The notes beneath the pieces were generated by a model, which was given only the letters and a program-made list of their open reading frames with translations, did not search any database and was not told where the DNA came from. Positions 23,226 to 29,482 of a stretch of 64,000 bases of DNA are shown one piece after another. Origin of the DNA: CADCVT01 sp036389485 (GTDB lineage: Bacteria > Actinomycetota > Thermoleophilia > Solirubrobacterales > Solirubrobacteraceae); NCBI GenBank assembly GCA_036389485.1, contig DASVPR010000039.1:1-64000 (forward strand), in the 5' to 3' direction. Position numbers and translations under genes: made by a program. Numbering within the stretch: position 1 is the first letter of the stretch; each line of letters opens with the position of its first letter.

Positions 23226-23864
23226 GTGCTCCCGCGCAGGCGCCGGCGAGGCGCGAACGACGATCGGCCCCTCCTGGTGCGGGCGCGGCAGGATCCCGAG
23301 CTGTTCGGGGAGTTCTTCGAGGAGTTCCACGAGCAGGTGCTGAGCTACTTCGCCCGGCGCGTCCTCGATCCCGAGGTGGCGTTCGACCTGATGGCAGAGA
23401 CGTTCGCGGCCGCGTTCGCGGGGCTCGCCGACTTCCGCGGAGACTCGGTCGAATCGTCGCACGCGTGGATCTGGGCGATCGCGCGCAACCGCCTGTACCG
23501 CTGGAGGGAGCGCGGGATCGTGGAGCAGCGGGCGCTCCGCGAGCTCGGGATCGAGCTGCCCCCCATGACGTCGGTCGAGCACGACCGCGTCGAGGAGCTG
23601 GCCGACCTCGAGCGGGTGCGCCCCTTGATCGACGCGTCGCTGCGGGTGCTGCCGGACGACCAGCGTGTCGCCGTCCACATGCGGGTCGTCGAGGAGCGCT
23701 CGTACGAGGAGCTGGCCGCCGTCCTCGGAGTGAGCGAGGTCGTCGCCCGGGCGCGCGTCTCCCGCGGGCTGCGCAAGCTCGCGGCGCTGCTCGACGCCGC
23801 CGACGAGACCGGCGTCGTCACTCGTCCAGCTCGTACGAGCGCGCGTCCCCGTCCCGCGGCGTGA
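23226..23864 (+). CDS. ECF-type RNA polymerase sigma factor
   Basis: The 212-residue protein starts at GTG with a basic segment. Region 2 contains FGEFFEEFHEQVLSYFARRVLDPEVAFDLMAETFAAAF and WIWAIARNRLYRW; region 4 contains LPDDQRVAVHMRVVEERSYEELAAVLGVSEVVARARVSRGLRKL. It belongs to a different ECF subgroup from the sigma factors of loci I and III. It converges with, and its last 47 bases overlap, a gene for an extracytoplasmic protein. The target promoters are unknown. Confidence 0.88.
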   Translation: MLPRRRRRGANDDRPLLVRARQDPELFGEFFEEFHEQVLSYFARRVLDPEVAFDLMAETFAAAFAGLADFRGDSVESSHAWIWAIARNRLYRWRERGIVEQRALRELGIELPPMTSVEHDRVEELADLERVRPLIDASLRVLPDDQRVAVHMRVVEERSYEELAAVLGVSEVVARARVSRGLRKLAALLDAADETGVVTRPARTSARPRPAA

Positions 23865-24399
23865 CCGTGAGCACGCAGCCGGTCAGGGTCGGGTCCGCGT
23901 CGACGGCGAGGAACGCGCCGCCCGGGCGGGTGTCGAGGGCGCGCCGGCCGCCCTCCCCGCAGTCGAGCTCCACCACGGTCTCGGGCCGCGCGACGACCCC
24001 GTAGACGACCCCGCGCGCGGGCTGACCGGCGCGACTCGCGTAGCGACGGATCGAGAGCGCGAGCGGATGCTTCGCCAGATCCGCGCACGCGCCGTCGGGC
24101 GCGGACGGCAGCTCGATGAGCCGTCCCTCGGCGTCGACCCGCCCGAAGCGGCCGGCGTCGTCGACGCGGCCCGCGCTGACGCAGCCCAGCCCGGTCCCGC
24201 TCTCGTAGACGCGCACGCCCCAGCCGGGCTCGCGGCCGCTCGGGTCCTCCGCGATGCGGTACACGCGCGGCGCGCGGTCGCCGGGCTCGAGGTCGGCGTT
24301 GTCGACCTCGTCGCGGCTGGTGGGGACGAGGACGGTCCCGCCGGCGACCCCGGCCGAGGCGGCCAGCAGGACGAGGAGGCTCGGCAGCAGGCGGCGCAT
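23818..24399 (-). CDS. Secreted or membrane-anchored protein of unknown function
   Basis: The 193-residue product begins with a signal-like segment MRRLLPSLLVLLAASAGVAGG. The rest carries GWGVRVYESGTGLGCVSAGRV, GACADL and GVVYGVVARPETVVELDCGE, a domain that matches the extracytoplasmic half of the protein at 24841-25536 in order and spacing. The mature region has four Cys. It overlaps the upstream Cys-rich protein gene by ATGA, so they are co-expressed. No known family was recognised. Confidence 0.75.
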   Translation of the reverse strand: MRRLLPSLLVLLAASAGVAGGTVLVPTSRDEVDNADLEPGDRAPRVYRIAEDPSGREPGWGVRVYESGTGLGCVSAGRVDDAGRFGRVDAEGRLIELPSAPDGACADLAKHPLALSIRRYASRAGQPARGVVYGVVARPETVVELDCGEGGRRALDTRPGGAFLAVDADPTLTGCVLTVTPRDGDARSYELDE

Positions 24400-24791
24400 C
24401 AGCTGCACCAGTTGTGCGCCAGGTGGTTGTGCTCGGAGAAGACGCCCTGGTTGTAGACCTTCGCGTAGGACGCGCACTCGGTGTAGCTGCCGAAGTCGTT
24501 CGACCACGCGTTGCAGGTGGTGCCGGAGTCGGGCGCGATCTCCTCGCCGCGCCAGGTGAAGTTCGAGTAGATCGCGCACTTCCGGTACGTCGAGCCGCAG
24601 CCGGTCTCGACCCGCGAGAAGAAGGACCCGTCGTTGGTGTCGGACCCGTGCACGAACCCGTGGCCGACGCAGTTCGTGTGGTAGTGGTCGGCCAGCGCGG
24701 CGCGGACGAGCGCGCTGAACGCGAACGAGCCGAGCCCGACCATCAGGAGGACCGCGACCTGGGAGCGGGCGAGGTGCTTCAGCATTGACAC
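24399..24791 (-). CDS. Small secreted Cys-rich protein
   Basis: The 130-residue product has an N-terminal hydrophobic signal (VAVLLMVGLGSFAFSALV) and a mature part with six Cys, many His and aromatic residues (HYHTNCVGHGFVHG, TTCNAWSNDFGSYTECA, HNHLAHNWC). An ATG two codons downstream of the first is an equally good start. It overlaps the next gene by four bases. I recognise no family. The His/Cys content could mean metal binding or disulfides; this is a guess. Confidence 0.72.
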   Translation of the reverse strand: MSMLKHLARSQVAVLLMVGLGSFAFSALVRAALADHYHTNCVGHGFVHGSDTNDGSFFSRVETGCGSTYRKCAIYSNFTWRGEEIAPDSGTTCNAWSNDFGSYTECASYAKVYNQGVFSEHNHLAHNWCS

Positions 24792-24840
24792 GTCCCCTTA
24801 GGTCGGTGAGCGTGCAACGTGTGACATCGTCGAGCACGGC

Positions 24841-25536
24841 GTGACGAAGATCCCGGAGGATCACGAGGCCGCTCGCGCGCTCAAGTCTGAGCTCGAGCGG
24901 CTCGGTCGCGAGCGTGCCGCCGCGTGGGAGGCGCGGTCCGGGCGCCGGCGCCGCCGGGCCGGGCGGATCGCCCTCGCCTCTGCGGCGGCGGCGCTGGCCG
25001 CGGCGGTCGTCGCGACGGCGACCACCTCGGTCTTCGACCCCGCCCCGACGCGCGAGGCGGGCCGGCTGCCGCCCGCGCTCGAACGCGCGCCGTCGGACGC
25101 GAGGCTCTCGGACGTCCGCGTTCCCGATCCGGCCGGTGGCCCGCCGTGGGGGGCGCGGCTGTACACGAGCGAGGAGGGTCTTCCCTGCGTCGACATCGGC
25201 CGCCTGAGCGGCGGCCGGCTCGGGGTCGTGCGCGACGGGACGTTCGTGCCGTTCGGCGATCGTGCCCCCGGGGCGTGCGCGACCGCGCGGTCGCAGCATC
25301 TGGTCATCCAGCTCCGGCGGGACCCGGGGCCGGACGCGGGCCGCTCGATCCTCTACGGGCTCGCCGACCGGGCGGTCGCGAAGGTCGCCCTCGAGCGCCG
25401 GGGGCGGCGCAGGCGGCTCCGGATCGCCCCGGACGGGGTGATCCTGCGCGTCCGGCGCGGCGTCGACGCGTTCGTCGGCGTCACGCTCGTCACGCGCGTT
25501 TCCGGGCGCACACGAAGGTCGCGGCTGTTGCGTTAG
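24841..25536 (+). CDS. Single-pass membrane protein, anti-sigma-like layout
   Basis: The 231-residue product has a charged cytoplasmic N-terminus (about 1-41), one membrane helix (about 42-64) and an extracytoplasmic domain with PPWGARLYTSEEGLPCVDIGRL, GACATA and RSILYGLADRAVAKVALERR. That domain is paralogous to the one at 23818-24399. The layout and its position upstream of an ECF sigma gene (25600-26058) fit an anti-sigma or co-sensor, but the short N-terminus has no recognisable zinc-binding anti-sigma motif. It is divergent from the secreted Cys-rich gene. Confidence 0.7.
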   Translation: MTKIPEDHEAARALKSELERLGRERAAAWEARSGRRRRRAGRIALASAAAALAAAVVATATTSVFDPAPTREAGRLPPALERAPSDARLSDVRVPDPAGGPPWGARLYTSEEGLPCVDIGRLSGGRLGVVRDGTFVPFGDRAPGACATARSQHLVIQLRRDPGPDAGRSILYGLADRAVAKVALERRGRRRRLRIAPDGVILRVRRGVDAFVGVTLVTRVSGRTRRSRLLR

Positions 25537-25563
25537 GGGTTCGGCTGTCACACGGGGGCCGCC

Positions 25564-25581
25564 CGTCTCTCCTAAGAGACG
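25564..25581. promoter_or_regulatory. Short inverted repeat before sigma gene
   Basis: CGTCTCT-CCTA-AGAGACG forms a 7-bp stem 18 bases before the GTG of the sigma gene and 28 bases after the preceding stop. It could be an operator or an attenuator; it is too close to the start to be a plain terminator. Confidence 0.4.
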
Positions 25582-25599
25582 AACGACCCGGCGGACTCC

Positions 25600-26058
25600 G
25601 TGGAGTGGGACTGGGAACACCTGCGCCGCGTCTGCGCACGCGAAGCGGGACGAGTCCTTCGCAACGGCTCCGACCGCGAGGACGCCGTCCAGGCGGCGCT
25701 CCTGCGCGCGTGGACGCGCAGGACCACCTGCCGCGCCCAGGAATCGCCCGACCCGTGGGTCGCCCAGATCGCCCGGCGGGAGGCGTGCCGGCTGGCAACC
25801 GCCCGGCGCGCCGAGCCCTGGCCCGACGCCGAACCGGCCCACGAGCCACGCGTCGAGCACGCGGTCGACGCGATCCTCGACCGCCTCCACGCCCGGGAGC
25901 TCGTCGGCTCACTCACCAACAGCGACCGGCAGATCCTCGCGCTGCGCTACTACGGCGACATGACCCACACCCAGGTGTCCGAGGCGCTCGGGATGCCGGT
26001 CGGGACCGTCAAGGTCCGCCTGCACCGCCTCCGGCACCGGCTCGCCGCGGAGGCGTGA
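25600..26058 (+). CDS. ECF-type RNA polymerase sigma factor
   Basis: The 152-residue protein starts at GTG (MEWDWEHLRR). Region 2 is SDREDAVQAALLRAWTRRTTCRAQ... PWVAQIARREACRL, and region 4 is LTNSDRQILALRYYGDMTHTQVSEALGMPVGTVKVRLHRLRHRL. It resembles the locus I and III sigma factors (WDW start, CRAxxxPDPW, MT.TQV) and may be a third member of that subgroup, but no peptide gene is found beside it. It follows a putative membrane partner on the same strand. Confidence 0.87.
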   Translation: MEWDWEHLRRVCAREAGRVLRNGSDREDAVQAALLRAWTRRTTCRAQESPDPWVAQIARREACRLATARRAEPWPDAEPAHEPRVEHAVDAILDRLHARELVGSLTNSDRQILALRYYGDMTHTQVSEALGMPVGTVKVRLHRLRHRLAAEA

Positions 26059-26308
26059 ACCGTTCCGGCCGCATCGGCCACGACGCGGGCCGCGCGAGCG
26101 TGGAATTGCGCCATGGCGGAGAGGGAGATCCGCGAGGGTCCGAGGCTGTTGCTCGCGATCCCGGTGCGGCGGTCGCTGCTCCTGCTCGGTGCGCCGCTTG
26201 GCTTCGCGGCGGCCCCGGCCGACGGCTCTAGGAAGTGTCGTGAGGGGCGCCTACACTTCGTCCCGTACCCGACGTAGCGACCACTCGTCGCTAAGCGATG
26301 GAGGCTGA

Positions 26309-26509
26309 GTGGCAACTCGCCGCGACCCAAAGCCCGGCCCTCGTAGGCGGAAGCCGCGCATGACCGCCGAGCGTCGGCGCGAACTGCTCGAAGACCTCGC
26401 GAAACGCTCGACCGCTCCAGACGGACTGGACCGAGCGGAGCTGCGCCGCATCTTGGCGGCGCGCAACGGCTCTTCGAGTGACGAGTGGTACCGCCGTACG
26501 GCGGACTGA
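26309..26509 (+). CDS. Antitoxin-like partner of the PIN toxin
   Basis: The 66-residue basic and then acidic-helical protein (RRKPRMTAERRRELLEDLAKRS... LDRAELRRILAARNGSSSDEWYRR) starts at GTG after GGAGG. It overlaps the following PIN-domain gene by 25 bases, the typical antitoxin-toxin layout. No standard antitoxin fold is certain, so the assignment rests on context. Confidence 0.65.
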   Translation: MATRRDPKPGPRRRKPRMTAERRRELLEDLAKRSTAPDGLDRAELRRILAARNGSSSDEWYRRTAD

Positions 26510-26922
26510 CGCTCATCGCCGACACATCCGCGTGGGTTCGCGCGGATCATCCTCTCGTCCGGGACGAGTGGAGCGCGGCACTCGCTGAAATGCAGATCGC
26601 CACCACGCCGATCGTGGCGGGGGAACTGCTGCGCTCGACGCGATCGGCAGCGAAGTTCGATGAGTGGCAGGAAAGGCTTGACGCGCTTCACATCGTTGAC
26701 TTGACCCGCGCGATCACCGCCGCCGCGCTTGGCGCCCTTCGCGACCTCGCTCACCAAGCGCCGATGCGTCATCGGCTGCCGTTTCAGGACGCTCTAATCG
26801 CCGCCGCCGCGCAGGACCGCGGCTGGGGCGTGCTGCACTACGATCACGACTTTGATCGACTGGCCGAAGTGCTCGATTTTGCGAGTTGCTGGATAGCGCC
26901 GTCCGACTCTCTAGAGCAGTAG
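26485..26922 (+). CDS. vapC: PIN-domain ribonuclease toxin (VapC-like)
   Basis: The 145-residue protein has the PIN acidic residues in order: Asp in LIADTSAWVRA, Glu in VAGELLRS, Asp in FQDALIAAAA and Asp in LHYDHDFDRLAE. PIN toxins cleave tRNA or rRNA when their antitoxin is lost. The start is taken as the GTG at 26485, though the fold begins about nine residues later. Together with the preceding small gene it forms a toxin-antitoxin pair, common in accessory regions. Confidence 0.82.
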   Translation: MVPPYGGLTLIADTSAWVRADHPLVRDEWSAALAEMQIATTPIVAGELLRSTRSAAKFDEWQERLDALHIVDLTRAITAAALGALRDLAHQAPMRHRLPFQDALIAAAAQDRGWGVLHYDHDFDRLAEVLDFASCWIAPSDSLEQ

Positions 26923-27646
26923 CCAGTTCAGCCGTTCGTTGCCGAGCTGGAGGCAGGCTGCTGGACGGCCGGTCCCGGCTCGATGGTCGGCATGGGCGCT
27001 CGCCGAGAGCCTCTGCGCGATTCCGGCGTGACGGCACCTGCGCGCATGTCGCCCATCATCCGACCGGCGAGCGCAAGCCCGCCGCCCTGGATCAAGGCCG
27101 ATCGGCTACGCCGCCGACGCGCGAGGCACCGACGAACTGCTCCCCGAGGTCGACGACCGCATCGTCATGGCCCGGGCAACGCCACTTCGGCTTGCGCGCG
27201 CCGGCAGTCGGCGCACCCACGAAGCGCAATGCGCCGTGCTGGCAGGACGGCGGCTCCGCGTCGCCACGCCCGACGGCGTTGTCTGGCGAACCGGGATCAC
27301 GAGGACGAGACGAAGTTCGACTCGTTGGCGTTCTCGCGCTCGCCAGGGTTCAGGCCACCAGCTCGGTTTGCGGTCAGACGGGCGGATAGACCCCGACTCG
27401 CGCACCCGCCTATTCGCGGCGGACATGATGTACCGGCTCGACGAGTTCATCTGGCCTGCGCGGCGCGCGCTTCGGCCTCGGGCATTGGGGCCAACGTCGC
27501 CTTCACCGCGGCACCAGCACCAGAATGGTGTCGCCTCTCAGACGACCGCCACCTCGGCTCGTAGCGGGATCAGGCACCGGAGCAGCCGCGGCTCAATTCG
27601 CCGCCGACGGCGATCCTCCCGTAAGTGTCGGGCGCCAAGTGGGCAC
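26923..27646. other. 724-base stretch without a supported gene
   Basis: Several overlapping frames are open, but none has a recognisable domain, a good ribosome binding site or consistent codon pattern. A plus-strand frame around 27100-27350 (GYAADARGTDELLPEVDDR) looks coding-like for a short distance and may be a decayed gene. The right end abuts the 3' end of the ArsR-like gene. Confidence 0.4.
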
Positions 27647-28456
27647 TTACCGGCGCCGGAGCTGCTGCCGTCGAGCGAGCTCCGCCAGCTCGCTCGCACG
27701 CGCGGCAATGAGCGACCAGTCGGGCCGTTGGCGCGGGAGCTCGTCGGCCAGCTCCTCCACCAGCTTGTAGGTGCGCGCCCGGGCGTTCGCAACAACCGCC
27801 GGCCCCGGGGGTTCGGCAACGGCCTCGCGGTCGCGGTCGCGGAGGAAGTGCAGGATCACGACCTCGCTCTCGTGGTGCTCGCCCTCCGAGACGCCTCGCT
27901 CGAGGCGCTCGGCGGCACTTCCGCGGATCGCGAGCGTCCGCTTCAGCGTCTCGTCCAGCAACGCCACCAGCTGCGCGTACGCTGGCTGGTCGAGCTGCGC
28001 CAGCGTCCAGGAGACATGAGCATCGTTGCGATCGAACCCGCCGGCCGCGAGGGCAGAACGGGTATCCCGCTCGATGCGCCAGAGATCTCCGGCGAAGATC
28101 TCGCGCCGCACCGCCAACGGCAGCTCGCCCCAGTCGCTGGTCTCGATGAGCCCCCACGCCAACGGTCGGTACGCGACCGTCCGGCGGTCACTGTCTCGGC
28201 CAGCCACGCGTTCCACGGCTCCGCAGTCCTCGAGGACCCGGATGTGATGGCGAATCGCGCCACGCGACCGGCCGGCTCCCCACGCGAGCTGCGAGACGGT
28301 GCGCGGTCCTTCGACCGTCAACCGGCGAACGATGTCGGCCCGCGCGGGGTGTGCGAGCGCGCGCACCAGCCGCCGACGGGACGCAGCCGCTTCGTCGGCC
28401 CCGCCCACGGCTGTGAGTTGCCGCTCCGGCGCAACGCCACGATCGCCAGTCCGCAC
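27647..28456 (-). CDS. ArsR-like winged-helix regulator, locus III
   Basis: The 269-residue paralogue of the locus I regulator has the winged helix LVRALAHPARADIVRRLTVEGPRTVSQLAWG... IRHHIRVLEDCGAVERV (about 30-100) and the same C-terminal domain (VRREIFAGDLWRIERDTRSALAAGGFDRNDAHVSW, EVVILHFLRDRD). Its GTG start lies seven bases after a TAACGT box, so the message is leaderless as at locus I. It diverges from peptide gene IIIa and probably controls it. Confidence 0.8.
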   Translation of the reverse strand: MRTGDRGVAPERQLTAVGGADEAAASRRRLVRALAHPARADIVRRLTVEGPRTVSQLAWGAGRSRGAIRHHIRVLEDCGAVERVAGRDSDRRTVAYRPLAWGLIETSDWGELPLAVRREIFAGDLWRIERDTRSALAAGGFDRNDAHVSWTLAQLDQPAYAQLVALLDETLKRTLAIRGSAAERLERGVSEGEHHESEVVILHFLRDRDREAVAEPPGPAVVANARARTYKLVEELADELPRQRPDWSLIAARASELAELARRQQLRRR

Positions 28457-28463
28457 CCGAGCA

Positions 28464-28491
28464 ACGTTAACCCGCGGGGCATTGTTGTCAA
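28464..28491 (-). promoter_or_regulatory. Leaderless promoter of ArsR-like gene, locus III
   Basis: On the minus strand TTGACA (28486-28491) and TAACGT (28464-28469) are separated by 16 bases, exactly as at locus I. The -35 overlaps the palindrome TCAAGAATTGA, a plausible ArsR-type operator. Confidence 0.6.
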
Positions 28492-28536
28492 GAATTGAAC
28501 ATCAACCTTGCTGCTCGCCGCGATCTCGTCTTCGCC

Positions 28537-28565
28537 GAAACGATTCGCAAGGCACTCGTGGTCAT
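28537..28565 (+). promoter_or_regulatory. ECF-type promoter of peptide gene IIIa
   Basis: GAAACGATTC and CGTGGTCAT, spaced as in the IIIb, I and methyltransferase promoters, lie 31 bases before the ATG. Confidence 0.65.
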
Positions 28566-28596
28566 TCCCTGAACCGATTAGCGAGAGGGGGTGACC

Positions 28597-28659
28597 ATGA
28601 CGATCAAGCCGAGCGGCCGCCGGATCGCGCCGACCGCTTCCATATCCAAGGGCAACTGA
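28597..28659 (+). CDS. 20-residue precursor-like peptide IIIa (ends in Asn)
   Basis: The complete product is MTIKPSGRRIAPTASISKGN. A ribosome binding site (GAGAGGGGGTGA) is placed three bases before ATG, the ECF-type motif lies upstream and a 12-bp terminator follows. It ends in Asn, as the microcin C precursor does, and the gene lies about 0.8 kb from a ThiF/MccB-like enzyme. With IIIb it is part of a tandem duplication of about 260 bases. Being modified at the terminal Asn is a hypothesis, not shown. Confidence 0.78.
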   Translation: MTIKPSGRRIAPTASISKGN

Positions 28660-28667
28660 TGGCCGAC

Positions 28668-28696
28668 GTGTGCGGCCGCCTCGCGCGGCCGCACAC
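28668..28696 (+). terminator. Terminator of peptide gene IIIa
   Basis: A perfect 12-bp stem (GTGTGCGGCCGC) with loop CTCGC, eight bases after the peptide stop. Confidence 0.72.
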
Positions 28697-28710
28697 TTCG
28701 CCCGTCTCAA

Positions 28711-28762
28711 CATCACCGATCGCAGACCGGCGCGGGCGCGGTGGAGGCGGATCTTCACGGTT
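28711..28762 (-). pseudogene. Remnant of an ECF sigma gene 3' end
   Basis: The minus strand reads TVKIRLHRARAGLRSVM, nearly the same as the C-terminus of the locus III sigma factor (TVKIRLHRARARLRSAM), and nothing of the rest of that gene. It is the left-hand copy of the tandem duplication that gave peptides IIIa and IIIb. Confidence 0.75.
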
Positions 28763-28798
28763 CTCTCCGCGCGCCGGCCGCGCGATTTTGGCTTCGCC

Positions 28799-28827
28799 GA
28801 AACGATTCGCGACGCGGCCGTAGTCAT
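28799..28827 (+). promoter_or_regulatory. ECF-type promoter of peptide gene IIIb
   Basis: GAAACGATTC and CGTAGTCAT at the same spacing as IIIa, 31 bases before the ATG. Confidence 0.65.
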
Positions 28828-28858
28828 CCGCCGGGCCGACCGTCGAGAGCGGGTGAGC

Positions 28859-28921
28859 ATGACGATCAAGCTGAGCAGCCGGGCGATCGCGCCGAGCGCG
28901 TCGACCCAGAAGGGCAACTGA
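28859..28921 (+). CDS. 20-residue precursor-like peptide IIIb (ends in Asn)
   Basis: The complete product is MTIKLSSRAIAPSASTQKGN. It shares MTIK, S6, R8, IAP, AS and the final KGN with IIIa. The ribosome binding site (GAGAGCGGGTGA) is weaker than those of the other copies. An ECF-type promoter and a terminator flank it. It lies 42 bases from the 3' end of the convergent sigma gene and 560 bases before the methyltransferase-ThiF fusion, its most likely modifying enzyme. Confidence 0.78.
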   Translation: MTIKLSSRAIAPSASTQKGN

Positions 28922-28930
28922 TGCCCTATA

Positions 28931-28952
28931 CGCGGCCGCCTCGGGGGCCGCG
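28931..28952 (+). terminator. Terminator of peptide gene IIIb
   Basis: A 7-bp GC stem (CGCGGCC with GGCCGCG) and an 8-base loop followed by GTTT. It may also end the convergent sigma transcript. Confidence 0.6.
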
Positions 28953-28963
28953 CGTTTCGGCCT

Positions 28964-29482
28964 CTACATCGCCGAGCGCAGGCGTGCGCGTGCTCGGTGG
29001 AGGCGGATCTTCACGGTCCCCTCGGGGACCCCGAGCGCGTTCGCGATCGCCGGCTGGGTCAGGTCTCTGCCGTACCGCAGCCACAGAAGACGCCGGTCCG
29101 CCGGGCGCAGCTCCGCGAGCGCGGCGCGCACCGCCGCTCGGTCGTCGGCGGTGGCGAGGCGGTCGCATTCCCGGCCGGGGTCGGGCACGTCGTCGAGGTG
29201 GACCTCGACGCGCGAACGGCCCGCGGTGCTGATCCGCAGCGCCTCGCGCCGCGCGATCGCCGCGATCCACGCGCGCGGGTCGGGCGCCCGGCACGACGCG
29301 CGGTAGCGCCACGCTCGCTCAGCGGCCTCCTGCGCCGCGTCCTCGGCCTCCTCCGGGGTGTCCGTGTAGCGCAGGGCGACCGTGAGGCAGAAGGCGCGGA
29401 CCGCCGCCCAGTCCCAGGCGCCGGGTCCCGCACCTGCATCGGCACGAAACGATCTGAGCGAGTCGCGCGCTCTTGAGGTCAT
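28964..29482 (-). CDS. ECF-type RNA polymerase sigma factor, locus III
   Basis: The 172-residue protein has region 2 (EEAEDAAQEAAERAWRYRASCRAPDPRAWIAAIARREALR) and region 4 (LRPADRRLLWLRYGRDLTQPAIANALGVPEGTVKIRLHRARARLRSAM). It is a paralogue of the locus I factor. The ATG giving MTSRARDS is chosen because both paralogues begin MTSR about 20 residues before a conserved WDW; it shares CATG with the divergent methyltransferase-ThiF start, as at locus I. It is the best candidate for driving the GAAACGAT promoters on either side of it. Confidence 0.87.
   Translation of the reverse strand: MTSRARDSLRSFRADAGAGPGAWDWAAVRAFCLTVALRYTDTPEEAEDAAQEAAERAWRYRASCRAPDPRAWIAAIARREALRISTAGRSRVEVHLDDVPDPGRECDRLATADDRAAVRAALAELRPADRRLLWLRYGRDLTQPAIANALGVPEGTVKIRLHRARARLRSAM
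29446..29474 (+). promoter_or_regulatory. ECF-type promoter of the methyltransferase-ThiF gene
   Basis: GAAACGATCT and GCGCTCTT have the same spacing as the other sites and lie inside the sigma coding sequence. The -10 part ends six bases before the ATG, predicting a leaderless message. Confidence 0.55.
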
